A stretch of 64,000 bases of DNA from Salinimicrobium sp049680855 (GTDB lineage Bacteria; Bacteroidota; Bacteroidia; Flavobacteriales; Flavobacteriaceae): assembly GCF_049680855.1 (NCBI RefSeq), contig NZ_JBMPGS010000001.1:1054001-1118000 (forward strand), given 5' to 3'. Within the stretch, counting starts at the first letter, position 1. Every line of letters starts with the position of its first letter. A program made the translations under genes and the position numbers. Positions 16,140 through 24,961 of the stretch are shown here, piece by piece. The notes under the pieces are model-generated. The model saw only the letters and a program-made list of their open reading frames with translations. It had not been told where the DNA came from and did not search any database.

Positions 16140-16616
16140 ATGAGAAAGAATTTTATCTGCCTGGTTTTATTAGTAGTCTTCACTTCTTGTAATAATAAAA
16201 CGGGTAATCAAAAAATTGATTTTCAGCCTGTATTAGATTCCATAGAAAATGATTTTCAAAAAAATCTTGATACAGGTGTAGGAATGCTTCAAACTTCCAG
16301 AAATTACAGATTAGTATCAGATAGTTTGTTAAACGTGATCTATGATAGAACGCAGGAACTGGAAAACATCAGGTTAGATTCTTTGAGAAGATCTCAGGAA
16401 AAATTTCTTTCCAACAGGAAAAAAACAGAAGATAGTCTATGGAAAGAAGTCGAAGCTATTTCAGCAAAGCAGGGAATAAGTCCGGAGCTTGATAGAATGC
16501 TTGCTTATGGGCATGTTGGGAATATGAATATAGAAAGAGCTTATGAGTTGAATAAAATATTAAAGAACCACAGTCAAAAATATAAAGCTGCGCCCAATCA
16601 TGTTTTAATGCAATAA
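16140..16616 (+). CDS. Small lipoprotein, possibly LprI/DUF1311-like
   Basis: The protein has 158 residues. The signal ends in FTSCNN, a clear lipobox. The mature part is helical, with DSLLNVIYDRTQELENIRLD and later SQEKFLSNRKKTEDSLWKEV, which resembles the LNxxYxxL ... LxxSQrxWixxrd pattern of LprI-type (DUF1311) proteins that can inhibit lysozyme. The usual cysteines of that family are absent, so the call is weak. It would be an envelope protein, and no operon partner is evident. Confidence 0.55.
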   Translation: MRKNFICLVLLVVFTSCNNKTGNQKIDFQPVLDSIENDFQKNLDTGVGMLQTSRNYRLVSDSLLNVIYDRTQELENIRLDSLRRSQEKFLSNRKKTEDSLWKEVEAISAKQGISPELDRMLAYGHVGNMNIERAYELNKILKNHSQKYKAAPNHVLMQ

Positions 16617-16668
16617 CAATGGTTGTGGAAAAAGGCTAAGATATTAATCATGAAAAAAAGGTTTTAAG

Positions 16669-17043
16669 ATGAAGGTAACAGCCGAAAAAAATGAAAAAGT
16701 TGCAGAAATGACTTTTTCATCTGTTTATCCGCATTATGTAACCAAAGTGGAAAAGAAGGGTAGGACAAAAGATGAACTTCACCAGGTTATTGAATGGCTA
16801 ACAGGTTTTGATGAAAAGACTTTGCAGGGACTTATTCAGGAAAATGTAACCTTCAAAACCTTTTTTCAGAAAGCGAATATTCATCCCAACGCGCACTTGA
16901 TTAAAGGAGTTATTTGCGGCTATAGAATTGAGGAAATAGATGATGAGTTTGAGCTGTACAGGCAGGTAAGATATTTAGATAAGCTGGTGGATGAATTGGC
17001 AAAGGGTCGTAAAATGGAGAAGATTTTACGCCAGGAAAAGTAA
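16669..17043 (+). CDS. DUF2200 family protein
   Basis: The protein has 124 residues. The conserved run MTFSSVYPHYVTKVEKKGRT, then IEWLTGF, FFQKANIHPNAHLIKGVICG and RYLDKLVDELAKGRKMEKIL are the well-known pattern of DUF2200, a small soluble family widespread in bacteria with no assigned function. The length is typical and no signal peptide is present. It stands 52 nt after the lipoprotein gene on the same strand and may be read from the same transcript. Confidence 0.9.
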   Translation: MKVTAEKNEKVAEMTFSSVYPHYVTKVEKKGRTKDELHQVIEWLTGFDEKTLQGLIQENVTFKTFFQKANIHPNAHLIKGVICGYRIEEIDDEFELYRQVRYLDKLVDELAKGRKMEKILRQEK

Positions 17044-17208
17044 AGGAGGAAGCTTCCCAATATCCGGAGTGTTCAAGGTACGACTACAACCAAAGATTGC
17101 CCATAAAAAATACATAGTTTACAATTGGTATTTTAAATAGGAATATTTCTTCACCGCCATCTATTTTCAATAGTTTTGCGCCCTCATCCTAAAGCCCGGA
17201 AATACACC

Positions 17209-17586
17209 ATGCCGCATACATTAATTTTGATCATTGGAGGAGTGGGAGGTGCTCTGTTTACCTTTTTATTGCACAAATACGGACTCTCGGTAGTGGTTGC
17301 TTCCTGTCTGGTGGGGCTGCTGGGCGCGGCACTGGAGCATTTTCTGAAAGTAGAGCATCTTGCTTTTGTAATTTTTGCAGGTTCTTTTGTCGGCATGACC
17401 AGTTCTTCCGTAGCCACCCTGCCACTTGTGGTTTTAGGAGGGGCATTGTCTGCTGTTTTATACCAGCTTTCTTATGATATTTTTAAAGGCTTTGGTGGTC
17501 GCTTGGGTACCATTGCTTTCATTAGCACGGTGATTGCTTTCTATTTCCTGCTTGCGCTTAAAAAATTCTTCATAAAAAATAAATAG
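17209..17586 (+). CDS. Small integral membrane protein
   Basis: ATG at 17209 is preferred to TTG at 17176, whose extra residues are basic and overlap a promoter-like TAGTTTTG at 17171-17178. The 125-residue product has four hydrophobic segments rich in Gly and Ala (ILIIGGVGGALFTFLLHKYG, VVVASCLVGLLGAALEHFL, FAGSFVGMTSSSVATLPLVV, GTIAFISTVIAFYFLLALKK) and a basic C-terminus. I do not recognise the family. The layout suggests a small transporter-like or channel-like protein, which is inference only. Confidence 0.65.
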   Translation: MPHTLILIIGGVGGALFTFLLHKYGLSVVVASCLVGLLGAALEHFLKVEHLAFVIFAGSFVGMTSSSVATLPLVVLGGALSAVLYQLSYDIFKGFGGRLGTIAFISTVIAFYFLLALKKFFIKNK

Positions 17587-17645
17587 GTTCCATAGTCCTT
17601 TTCTATATTAGATTTAAAAATTTGGCAGAGGAATTATAGTACCTT

Positions 17646-17672
17646 CCAAAAATGCCATTTTTGACTGGGTTC
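17646..17672 (+). promoter_or_regulatory. Palindromic promoter-associated motif
   Basis: CCAAAAATGCCATTTTTG followed by ACTGGGTTC, 18 nt before the GLPGLI-family start codon. Confidence 0.45.
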
Positions 17673-17689
17673 AAAAACCTGTTTATAAA

Positions 17690-18373
17690 TTGAATATAAA
17701 GAAAATAATAATTATAAGTGTCTTATTCACAGCGCTTCCGCTTGCGGTAATGGCCCAAGAGTTGGGATCTGCTTTAGTTGAATACAAGGTTTATACTAAC
17801 AGGGAGTTTGTTTATGAATCACTCCCATTCTCTACTGATACCGTGAAAGGAATTCTAAAATTTAATCTGAAGCGATCTTCTTTTCAGCTTGATACTCTAA
17901 CTGTAAAAAGGGGGCAAAAGAATATAAATCGCATTTTTGCCGGTGGCGACGACCTGTATTATTTTGATTCAGAAGAAAATGAGTATCTTCAGCAAACCAC
18001 CAAACTGAAAAAAACCTATAGAATTATACTGGATTCCCTTAGCTGGACTGTAACGAAAGAACAAAAGCTGATTGATGATTATCTGTGTTTTAAAGCCGTA
18101 AGAAAAATGGAAGATTCCAATGGAGATGGACTGTCAGAAAAAGCAGAGGTTATTGCGTGGTTTGCTCCTGAAATACCCTATTCCTTCGGGCCTTCAAAAT
18201 ATGGAGGCTTACCGGGATTGATTATACAATGTGAATATGGAAACACCATCATTAAGCTGAATAAAATAGACTGGAAAGAGGAGGAGGTGGAAATTTCCCG
18301 GCCAAATCTTGGTGAGGAAATTACATTTGAACAATTTAAAAAGATTGCTAAGCAGGAATTCCCGAATTTTTAG
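17690..18373 (+). CDS. GLPGLI family exported protein
   Basis: The protein has 227 residues, starting at TTG 17690, which directly begins a signal peptide (NIKKIIIISVLFTALPLAVM, then AQ). The family signature GLPGLI is present at about residue 173 (YGGLPGLIIQCEYG), preceded by the usual EVIAWFAPEIPYSFGPSKYG. This family is specific to Bacteroidota; members are periplasmic and often accompany TonB-dependent receptors, but the function is unknown. No ATG alternative exists near the signal peptide. The palindromic motif at 17646 is its likely promoter region. Confidence 0.9.
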   Translation: MNIKKIIIISVLFTALPLAVMAQELGSALVEYKVYTNREFVYESLPFSTDTVKGILKFNLKRSSFQLDTLTVKRGQKNINRIFAGGDDLYYFDSEENEYLQQTTKLKKTYRIILDSLSWTVTKEQKLIDDYLCFKAVRKMEDSNGDGLSEKAEVIAWFAPEIPYSFGPSKYGGLPGLIIQCEYGNTIIKLNKIDWKEEEVEISRPNLGEEITFEQFKKIAKQEFPNF

Positions 18374-18478
18374 CTCTTGTAAATCAAACAAGCCGGGCAG
18401 ATAAATAAAAGCCAGGTTCCAAGAGGTTTTGCCTTGTAGCATCTTAAGGCCAGCCAGGAAATTTGAATTATCACCTTT

Positions 18479-18506
18479 CAAAAATGGCATTTTTAAATAT
18501 CTTTAG
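18479..18506 (+). promoter_or_regulatory. Palindromic promoter-associated motif
   Basis: CAAAAATGGCATTTTTAAA followed by TATCTTTAG, a good -7-like box, about 38 nt before the 18545 mini-ORF. Confidence 0.5.
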
Positions 18507-18544
18507 AGAATTCGTATACATTAGGAATCAGTAAATTAGAACCC

Positions 18545-18634
18545 GTGAAAAACCTCCTCCAAAACCTATTTTTGACACTTCTTGTGACGGCTTGTTCAGA
18601 TCTACCGCACTCCTTTGTGTATGATAAAATGTAA
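18545..18634 (+). CDS. Possible 29-residue lipopeptide or truncated lipoprotein
   Basis: GTG at 18545 opens a frame whose product (KNLLQNLFLTLLVTACSD...) has a basic start, a hydrophobic core and a lipobox (LVTAC), then ends eleven residues later at TAA. It lies directly after a palindromic promoter motif and 12 nt before the next gene. It is either a small lipopeptide or the stub of a decayed lipoprotein. Confidence 0.35.
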   Translation: MKNLLQNLFLTLLVTACSDLPHSFVYDKM

Positions 18635-18646
18635 TATTACCTACAA

Positions 18647-20686
18647 ATGAAAAGAATCTTTCTCATTGCCTTATTTTTTGCCTTCCATCCACCTTCTATT
18701 TCGCAGGAGACGATACTTCCAGACCATACCATTCCTGCACTAAATAAGATTATTGATTCATTAGAAAATAATTCAATTAAAAATGATCTTCCACATTTTT
18801 TGTCCCTGCCGCAAACCACGGGTCATTATTTTGATGTAAAAACAGCAGTTCCCGGGGAGTTTATAAAAGCCTTAGAAAAAGGTACACCCCTGGATTCTTT
18901 AATCAATGAATTTCCCAGCCTTCAAATAGACAGGGATTTATTGATCATTAAAAATTCCTATGTGCGCAACGATGGAGAACAGAAACTGGAGATAAAGTCT
19001 TTTCAAATAAAATTTAATAATGGCCATCGTATCACGTTAAGTGCATCAGATTCTTTATTAAATCAAAATCTCAAATTCTATTATACAAATCATTCAGTGT
19101 ATAATACCAACCTTAGAAACATTAGGGGTTTCTATTTGAACGAGAAGTTTGTTCAACAAGAGATTCCAAAAGAATATTCCAGGTGGGTTAACTATACAGA
19201 TCATCTTGTGAGGCCAAAAACAGATTTGTTTTTTAATAAGAATAATGATCCTTTTTCCCATATTACCGTGAGAACGCCAATAGATTCTTTAATAACTTAT
19301 TTTGCTGAAGTTACTCAACAGCCTACATTTGACAAAACGCAAAACTGGGAATCGCATCGAAAATCAATGGACCATTGGGAAAAAGACAGAGCTGTTCGTG
19401 CTGACAGCCTGTTTCTAAATGATCCAGGATTTAAAAACCTTCTTTTTAAAGCGCTGACTTTTGCTGAAAAGAATGAGAAGTCTAATGGCGAACTGGAAGT
19501 TTTTGTTGCACAACTTATTTCCGAAGAGAGAGCACTAAATTTGATGAGATATAACCAGCAGGTAGGAAGCTGTAGTTTTGATAACGGGCCTCTTGAGCAA
19601 CAGAAGAGGATGGCCGGCCTGGCTGCAAAAATTCCGAATTGGGATGTTTTTATTCAATCTTTTCTAAATGTTATGAATGACAATGTCTCAAGAGTGGCCA
19701 ATTCCAATATAGCAAGTGAATCAAGAAAAACGTCTATAGAGGAGCTTTCAAAACTTGATCTTGATATTAGAACCTTGTTATTGGGATCAAATATGCGCAT
19801 TTCTGACACGTTGAATATTCACTATTTTTCTGACGGCAGCAAAGTGGCGAAAGCTTTTACTGCATTAACAGAAGCCGATAAAGACTTTTTTGAAGCTACT
19901 GTTGAAGGAGTGATTAGAAATGAAAAGGTTGATGCCTTCAACAAATTACATTTTTTTAATACGCTCAGCAATTACCACTATTTCCTCGCAGATTCTCGAA
20001 GAAAACAACGGGTAGCTCAAAAGCTGGAGGAAATGTCGGAATTTATGCCATTTTCCGTTAGATCAAGAATGGAAGAACCACATAAAGAATTAAAAGATCT
20101 GCTGTTTCAGGAAAGAGATGAATTAGATGATTTCATTATTATGGACTCTTCCATTGGAAATATCTATTCCTACAGTTATGGAGGAGATTGCTGGATGGCA
20201 GAGATTCAGAAGAAAGGGGGGAACCCCAAATTGATCTATGATCTCACCATGCCTGTTGAAGACAGTATTACGCCTTTGAGTAATTTTTTGAAAGAAGAGC
20301 CAGTGCTAACCAGAAGAATTGAGAATCATGAATTCATTAAGCAATTATTAAATACAGATCCTGAAAACCAACTTTACATAAAATTTACAGAAGATAGATC
20401 TTTTTCTAATTTTGAAAATAAGGTTTTAAGGGATATGTCAGAGAGCATTAAACAAGACCAGAATTTTGAAAATGCAATTTCTTTTTACATCTCTTATCCA
20501 GATAAAAAGTATGTTAGGTTTATCCTATTTTCAAGCAATGATTTAATGCTTCTTGATATTCCAAAAGATTTTAGTATTCCAGGATACAGTTTCGATGAGC
20601 TGGTAACCAATACTAAGGAAAGTTTTTTATCGGTTAGTTATGAAAGTTATAGAATATTTAATGAGGAAGGGAAAATGCTTAAGTAA
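18647..20686 (+). CDS. Large hypothetical exported protein
   Basis: The protein has 679 residues with signal peptide MKRIFLIALFFAFHPPSISQ. I do not recognise it. It is soluble and mixed alpha/beta. The N-terminal 200 residues are strand-rich. The centre (residues about 225-480) is helical, with charged repeats of the kind KALTFAEKNEKSNGELEVFV. Then comes a conserved-looking YSYSYGGDCWMAEI patch near residue 510 and a final alpha/beta segment ending ESYRIFNEEGKML. There is no lipobox and no membrane segment apart from the signal. It is probably periplasmic or secreted. It stands alone, downstream of a palindromic promoter motif. Confidence 0.7.
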   Translation: MKRIFLIALFFAFHPPSISQETILPDHTIPALNKIIDSLENNSIKNDLPHFLSLPQTTGHYFDVKTAVPGEFIKALEKGTPLDSLINEFPSLQIDRDLLIIKNSYVRNDGEQKLEIKSFQIKFNNGHRITLSASDSLLNQNLKFYYTNHSVYNTNLRNIRGFYLNEKFVQQEIPKEYSRWVNYTDHLVRPKTDLFFNKNNDPFSHITVRTPIDSLITYFAEVTQQPTFDKTQNWESHRKSMDHWEKDRAVRADSLFLNDPGFKNLLFKALTFAEKNEKSNGELEVFVAQLISEERALNLMRYNQQVGSCSFDNGPLEQQKRMAGLAAKIPNWDVFIQSFLNVMNDNVSRVANSNIASESRKTSIEELSKLDLDIRTLLLGSNMRISDTLNIHYFSDGSKVAKAFTALTEADKDFFEATVEGVIRNEKVDAFNKLHFFNTLSNYHYFLADSRRKQRVAQKLEEMSEFMPFSVRSRMEEPHKELKDLLFQERDELDDFIIMDSSIGNIYSYSYGGDCWMAEIQKKGGNPKLIYDLTMPVEDSITPLSNFLKEEPVLTRRIENHEFIKQLLNTDPENQLYIKFTEDRSFSNFENKVLRDMSESIKQDQNFENAISFYISYPDKKYVRFILFSSNDLMLLDIPKDFSIPGYSFDELVTNTKESFLSVSYESYRIFNEEGKMLK

Positions 20687-20707
20687 ATAAGAGAAAAGAA
20701 GCACCTT

Positions 20708-20735
20708 CCAAAAATGCCATTTTTGACTAACTTTT
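20708..20735 (+). promoter_or_regulatory. Palindromic promoter-associated motif
   Basis: CCAAAAATGCCATTTTTG then ACTAACTTTT. A half copy (CTTTTTGACTACCTTTAGG) follows at 20760-20779, nearer to the DUF1059 start, so two tandem promoter-like units exist here. Confidence 0.5.
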
Positions 20736-20795
20736 AAAAAAAACTACTTTCCCCAATCCACTTTTTGACTACCTTTAGGTGAACCCTTAAAGAAG

Positions 20796-21059
20796 ATGAT
20801 GATGAGAACGATGACATGCAGGCAATTGGGTGGGGCGTGCGACATGGAATTCCATGCCAGTACTTTTGAAGCCATAGAAGATCAAAGCAAACAGCACGGC
20901 CGGCAAATGATAAGAAAAGGAGATAAAGCACATCTCCAAGCCATGATCGACATGCAGAAGCGTATGCAGGCCCCGGAGGTTTTCAACGCATGGCTTGAAG
21001 GAAAGCGCAAGGAGTTTGAAGGGCTTCCCGACAGTAATACCAACAACGAACCGGAATAA
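20796..21059 (+). CDS. DUF1059 family small protein
   Basis: The protein has 87 residues. MTCRQLGGACDMEFHASTFE is the family hallmark (two conserved Cys and a His in a predicted metal-binding knuckle), followed by a helix. Several start codons (ATG x3, then MTCR) are possible, and the usual family start would be close to MRTMTCRQ. Function is unknown. The protein is cytoplasmic and often found near stress genes. It is preceded by two promoter-like motifs, which hints at strong or regulated expression. Confidence 0.85.
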   Translation: MMMRTMTCRQLGGACDMEFHASTFEAIEDQSKQHGRQMIRKGDKAHLQAMIDMQKRMQAPEVFNAWLEGKRKEFEGLPDSNTNNEPE

Positions 21060-21228
21060 CCCGATACTGCGAAACAGGTCGTGAATCTGAATCTTTTTGC
21101 TTCTTTAGTTTTAGGCATCTTCTTCAATTTTTTTATCTTTAACCAGGTAAAGCTGAATAGGTTATGCGTGATAAGGTTGTGCGGGTGAAGCTTTGATCGA
21201 AAAACGTCTATCAATAAACTAAACCTGT

Positions 21229-22122
21229 ATGAACCGCAGACATTTTGTAGAGACGATGGGAATCCTCGGCGCAACCGCTTTCTTACCCATTCCCGTTCAT
21301 TCCATGTTTAAGGCTCCTCAATATAAAATGGGCCTTCAGCTTTATACCATTCACGATGAAATGACCAAAGATCCCGTTGCCACTTTAAAAGCTGTTAAAG
21401 CACTGGGATATGAAGATTTTGAAACCTTTGGCTTTGATGCGGAAAAAGGAACTTTCTACAACTATAAATCTTCTGAATTTGGGAAAGTACTGGAAGATCT
21501 GCAGCTTACTGCCTCCAGCGGGCATTTCGGTTTTTCTTCCTACCTGGAAAAGAGCGATGATGAATTAAGATGGTTTGTAGATCAATGTATCGCCGGAGCG
21601 CATGAGGTGGATATGAAATATATCACCTGGCCCTGGTTAGCCCCAGAACAGCGTACCATGGAAAAGTACAGGCTAATGTGCGAAAAACTTAACCTGATAG
21701 GCGAACAGGTAACTGCTGCAGGCCTAGGGTTTGCGTACCATAATCACGGTTTCGAATTTGAAGATCACAACGGGGAGAATGGATTTGATGTTATTTTAAA
21801 AGAAACAGATCCTTCCCTCGTGAAACTTCAAATGGACATGTACTGGGTAATAAAATCTTTTGAAAAATCTCCGCGGCAGCTGGTAAAAGAGCAGCCGGGA
21901 CGCTATGTGATGTGGCATATCAAGGATATGGATAAGATCACCGGAGACTATACCGAACTTGGAAACGGTTCAATTGATTATGCTAAAATTTTGCCTAGTC
22001 CCGCGAAATCCGGTCTCGAATTTTTTTATCTGGAGCAGGGAGGAAATTTCACCCACAATCCCATGCAAAGCGTCACCGACAGTGCTGCTTATTTTAAAGA
22101 ACATTTACAGCATTACCTGTAA
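21229..22122 (+). CDS. Sugar phosphate isomerase/epimerase-like TIM-barrel protein
   Basis: The protein has 297 residues. The N-terminus (MNRRHFVETMGILGATAFL) has a twin-Arg-like RRHF start, as in Tat-exported members of the xylose-isomerase-like AP2Ec superfamily in Bacteroidota. The barrel motifs follow: MGLQLYTIHDEM, LGYEDFETFGFD, YHNHGFEFED, LQMDMYWVIKS, MWHIKDMDK and FFYLEQGG. His and Glu residues in YHNHGFE, WHIKD and EQG would bind a divalent metal. It probably acts on a sugar or inositol in the periplasm, and the substrate is unknown. It is a single gene with no adjacent dehydrogenase partner. Confidence 0.9.
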   Translation: MNRRHFVETMGILGATAFLPIPVHSMFKAPQYKMGLQLYTIHDEMTKDPVATLKAVKALGYEDFETFGFDAEKGTFYNYKSSEFGKVLEDLQLTASSGHFGFSSYLEKSDDELRWFVDQCIAGAHEVDMKYITWPWLAPEQRTMEKYRLMCEKLNLIGEQVTAAGLGFAYHNHGFEFEDHNGENGFDVILKETDPSLVKLQMDMYWVIKSFEKSPRQLVKEQPGRYVMWHIKDMDKITGDYTELGNGSIDYAKILPSPAKSGLEFFYLEQGGNFTHNPMQSVTDSAAYFKEHLQHYL

Positions 22123-22198
22123 AATTTGTTGCTTAATATTTCCATTTATAGAGTCTCAAGACAAGCATCTCCGGAAAATAAAATAGGAACTTCTGCTT

Positions 22199-22223
22199 AA
22201 AATGCTATTTTTGAATAACCTAT
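22199..22223 (+). promoter_or_regulatory. Palindromic promoter-associated motif (weaker copy)
   Basis: AAAATGCTATTTTTGAA followed by TAACCTAT, 12 nt before the GTG start of the CPBP gene. Confidence 0.4.
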
Positions 22224-22234
22224 AAAATTAGGAA

Positions 22235-22951
22235 GTGGCAGGAATATTAGTTGCACTCATACTTTCATGGCTTTTGCTTTACCTTTTCGAGGGGGAAAAT
22301 ATCCTGTCGCTGGGTTTTTTGCCTATTTTGAAAAGGCTGCTGCAATTAGCTATTGGTTTTATCATTACAGCTGTGCTTTGCGCCAGTGTAGAGTATCTGG
22401 AGCTACTTTTAAGCGCCTCAGATTTGCAAATAAATAAAAATGCGAATCTGGCTTTACTTTTCAATATGTTCTGGTGGGATTTTCAATCGGTCCTGACCGA
22501 AGAATTGATCTTTAGAGGTGCGCTGCTGTTTATCCTCATAAGAAGAATAGGCGCTACAAAAGGAATGTTGATTTCTGCAGTGGCCTTTGGGATCTATCAC
22601 TGGTTCTCTTTTGGAATTTTTGGGAATATTTTCCCAATGCTAATTGTCTTCATCGGCACCGGCTTAATGGGCTATGCCTGGGCTTTAGCGTTTCGAAAAA
22701 CAGGTTCGATTTTTCTGCCATTGGGCCTTCATCTGGGATGGAATTTTACCTTCAACACTATTTTTTCACAAGGACCTTTAGGCAGAGGATTACTATCTAT
22801 GGAAAATGGCCATGGCATTAGCGACTGGTTTTCCTTAGTAGGTCTTTGGCTGGTTCCTTTGATAGTGTTTCTTATCATCAAATATTTCATTAAACAGGAA
22901 ACAACGGAATTCATAAAAGCAGAAATAAATCCATCAGCTCCTTTCAGCTGA
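22235..22951 (+). CDS. CPBP family intramembrane glutamic endopeptidase
   Basis: The protein has 238 residues, from GTG at 22235. It has about six to seven transmembrane helices. The three ABI/CPBP motifs are present: EELIFRG (residues about 89-95), the FGIYHWFS histidine motif and the LGLHLGWNF motif. The family includes Rce1-like proteases and bacteriocin-immunity proteins that cut within membranes. The role here is unknown. The start is close behind a promoter-like motif, so the 5' leader is very short. The next gene follows after 16 nt, suggesting co-transcription. Confidence 0.9.
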   Translation: MAGILVALILSWLLLYLFEGENILSLGFLPILKRLLQLAIGFIITAVLCASVEYLELLLSASDLQINKNANLALLFNMFWWDFQSVLTEELIFRGALLFILIRRIGATKGMLISAVAFGIYHWFSFGIFGNIFPMLIVFIGTGLMGYAWALAFRKTGSIFLPLGLHLGWNFTFNTIFSQGPLGRGLLSMENGHGISDWFSLVGLWLVPLIVFLIIKYFIKQETTEFIKAEINPSAPFS

Positions 22952-22967
22952 ACCTTAAAAACAACAA

Positions 22968-23588
22968 ATGAAATTAAACTTTTGGATCTTTTTACTGCTA
23001 ATTAGCCACTCCATTGCTGCGCAAAATGATAAAGAAGAATTACTGAAAAGGGATGTTGACCTACTCGTGGAGGAAATGGAATTTATGTATGGTTATGATC
23101 AAACAATGCGGGAATATACCATTTTTAAGACCTTTGATAAATCTGAAACCGACCGGCTTGAGAATCTTCCCGACAGCCTGAAGATGCAGGAAATTTCTCA
23201 GCGCAAATTTAAGTCTGATAGCTTGTCCTTGCATATCTGGAAGAACTACATAAATCCAAAAGACGCGGCACACGTAGAAAGAATGATCGAAATTACCCGA
23301 ACATATGGATTTCCTGATACAGACCGGATCAGGAAATATTACGATGAGGATTTTGAAGATCCTGATTTTGATCCAATTCTCATGTTCATTCATGCTCCTA
23401 AAAAATTTCGGGAGGAATTAAAAGAATTAATGCTTCTTGAGTATGAGGCGGGAAGGATAAACCAATGCCAGTACGGATATCTGCTCTGGCATATTTTGGG
23501 GCGTCAAAGCTTTCAGCCAATGCTCGACAACGGGTACGAAATGATTCAGGAAAACGGTAACACCACTTTAAAATCCACCTGCAATTAA
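22968..23588 (+). CDS. Exported protein, DUF6624-like
   Basis: The protein has 206 residues with signal peptide MKLNFWIFLLLISHSIAAQ. The mature part contains IEITRTYGFPDTDRIRKYY and a C-terminal QCQYGYLLWHILGRQSFQP. This resembles the pattern of DUF6624-type proteins (IxxxYGWP ... and a later H/Q-rich helix), though the match is by memory and not certain. It is probably periplasmic and co-transcribed with the CPBP gene, and it ends shortly before an intrinsic terminator. Confidence 0.6.
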   Translation: MKLNFWIFLLLISHSIAAQNDKEELLKRDVDLLVEEMEFMYGYDQTMREYTIFKTFDKSETDRLENLPDSLKMQEISQRKFKSDSLSLHIWKNYINPKDAAHVERMIEITRTYGFPDTDRIRKYYDEDFEDPDFDPILMFIHAPKKFREELKELMLLEYEAGRINQCQYGYLLWHILGRQSFQPMLDNGYEMIQENGNTTLKSTCN

Positions 23589-23659
23589 AAAGGGAATAGT
23601 CAGCTTGGAGTTTTGATTGCGAAAAATGCGGAATAAAACCTGGTTTTTTAAATATTTAA

Positions 23660-23690
23660 AAGCTTTTCAGCAGCTGCTGAGGCTTTTTTT
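23660..23690 (+). terminator. Intrinsic terminator
   Basis: A perfect palindrome TCAGCAGCTGCTGA, extended by AGC/GCT, is followed by a run of seven T. It closes the CPBP/DUF6624-like unit. Confidence 0.75.
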
Positions 23691-23727
23691 GTTATTTTTC
23701 ACTCATGTCTAATAAAATCAAAAACAA

Positions 23728-23868
23728 ATGAGCGATAAGCCTTCTTCATCTCATACGTCCTTTTCCAAAACTAACATTGTAGTATTTCTCCTTTCTTTTC
23801 TGTTTTTCACTGTCATTTTTACAAATTGGGACCATTTAAAAGCAGGGCTTTTTGGTACAGGTTTCTGA
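23728..23868 (+). CDS. 46-residue single-pass membrane protein
   Basis: ATG at 23728 opens a polar head (MSDKPSSSHTSFSKTN), one transmembrane segment (IVVFLLSFLFFTVIFTNW) and a tail DHLKAGLFGTGF before TGA. The (D/N)W(D/E)xxKxGL(F/M)G tail is a pattern I associate with small unnamed membrane proteins of Bacteroidota, which supports a real gene. It lies between a terminator and the next gene with its own leader. Confidence 0.6.
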   Translation: MSDKPSSSHTSFSKTNIVVFLLSFLFFTVIFTNWDHLKAGLFGTGF

Positions 23869-23974
23869 TTTTATCCTGAACCAACATTCAAAAAAGAGGT
23901 TTTAGCACCTCTTTCCATTTGATACCACTAAAGCTTTTTTATTTACAATAAGACATTATTAAAACCTAAACCAA

Positions 23975-24880
23975 TTGAAGAATAAATTTTTCAGAAAGCT
24001 CCTGAATATATTTAAATACCTCGCGATCTACTATTTGTCTGCCAAGATGATTTGTTTTGCGATCCCAAAATTCCTTCACATGCAATTTAGGATACTGCAC
24101 TACGAATCATTCAAACCCTTAGCAGAACTTTCAAAATATGAACACATGTGGTCCTTCTTTGGAAGGTCTTACAATTATAACCTGTTCATTGGCCTTACCG
24201 AATTTTTGATTGGAATCCTTATCGTATTTCGCAGAACAAGGTTAATTGCACTATTAATTTCTTTGGGGGTTTGTATAAATATTTTGATCCTGAACATTGA
24301 ATTTGAAATTTATTTTGCCATTCAGCACATTACGCTGGATTTGGCACTTACCCTTTTATTGTTAACGGGATACCGAAAGGACCTTTACCAGTTTTTCATA
24401 CAGTTTGGAGGAAGGTTCAAGAAGAATTTTCATACTCCGCGTAAGAGATTCGTAAGAATTTTGCCTTTTCTGTATATAATTTTACTTCCCGTTGGCTATT
24501 TCATTTTCGCCTACAAGATGAGAGCAGGCGTTAGTGAAGAGTTGGTGGGAAGTTATAAGATTGAGGGTATCCGGCTTGGTAATAATGGTCTGGAGCTTGA
24601 AAAAGGTTCACTGGGTTCTTCTCCCATGATGTTCCTCGAATACAACAACCAGGCGGTATTGTCAATGAACGATAGTATTTATTTTGGCGCTTATTCAGCT
24701 GAAAATGGTAAAATTCAAATGTATTTCAATCCGCCTGCAGACCACAGGATCAGCTCCATCAAAGGCAATCTTAAAGATGATTTGCTGAAGGGCAGCATGA
24801 ATGACAGTATTCCGGTAGAAATGAAAATAAAAAGATTACCGGCACAAAAAGATTATTTGAACGAATTATACCAGAAATAA
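23975..24880 (+). CDS. DoxX-like integral membrane protein
   Basis: The protein has 301 residues from TTG 23975. The N-terminal 180 residues form about five membrane helices with YLSAKMICFAIPKFLHMQF, FGRSYNYNLFIGLTEFLIGI and a later IQHITLDLALTLLLL. This matches the arrangement of DoxX/DoxD-type four-helix proteins plus one extra helix. The last 110 residues are soluble (LVGSYKIEGIRLGNNGLELE ...), probably periplasmic and beta-rich. The combined architecture is typical of poorly known Bacteroidota proteins. The start is chosen because no ATG precedes the first helix. Confidence 0.65.
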   Translation: MKNKFFRKLLNIFKYLAIYYLSAKMICFAIPKFLHMQFRILHYESFKPLAELSKYEHMWSFFGRSYNYNLFIGLTEFLIGILIVFRRTRLIALLISLGVCINILILNIEFEIYFAIQHITLDLALTLLLLTGYRKDLYQFFIQFGGRFKKNFHTPRKRFVRILPFLYIILLPVGYFIFAYKMRAGVSEELVGSYKIEGIRLGNNGLELEKGSLGSSPMMFLEYNNQAVLSMNDSIYFGAYSAENGKIQMYFNPPADHRISSIKGNLKDDLLKGSMNDSIPVEMKIKRLPAQKDYLNELYQK

Positions 24881-24961
24881 TCTTGTAAATCGGCTAAAAG
24901 AACTTTAGGCTTTACTTCGGAATAAAAAGAATAAAATTTGAATGCCTGTAATATTAAAAAT

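Noticed and set aside
17184..17446. Minus-strand frames opposite the 17209 membrane protein
   Set aside because: Low-complexity products with no motif, and the + strand frame has clear membrane helices.
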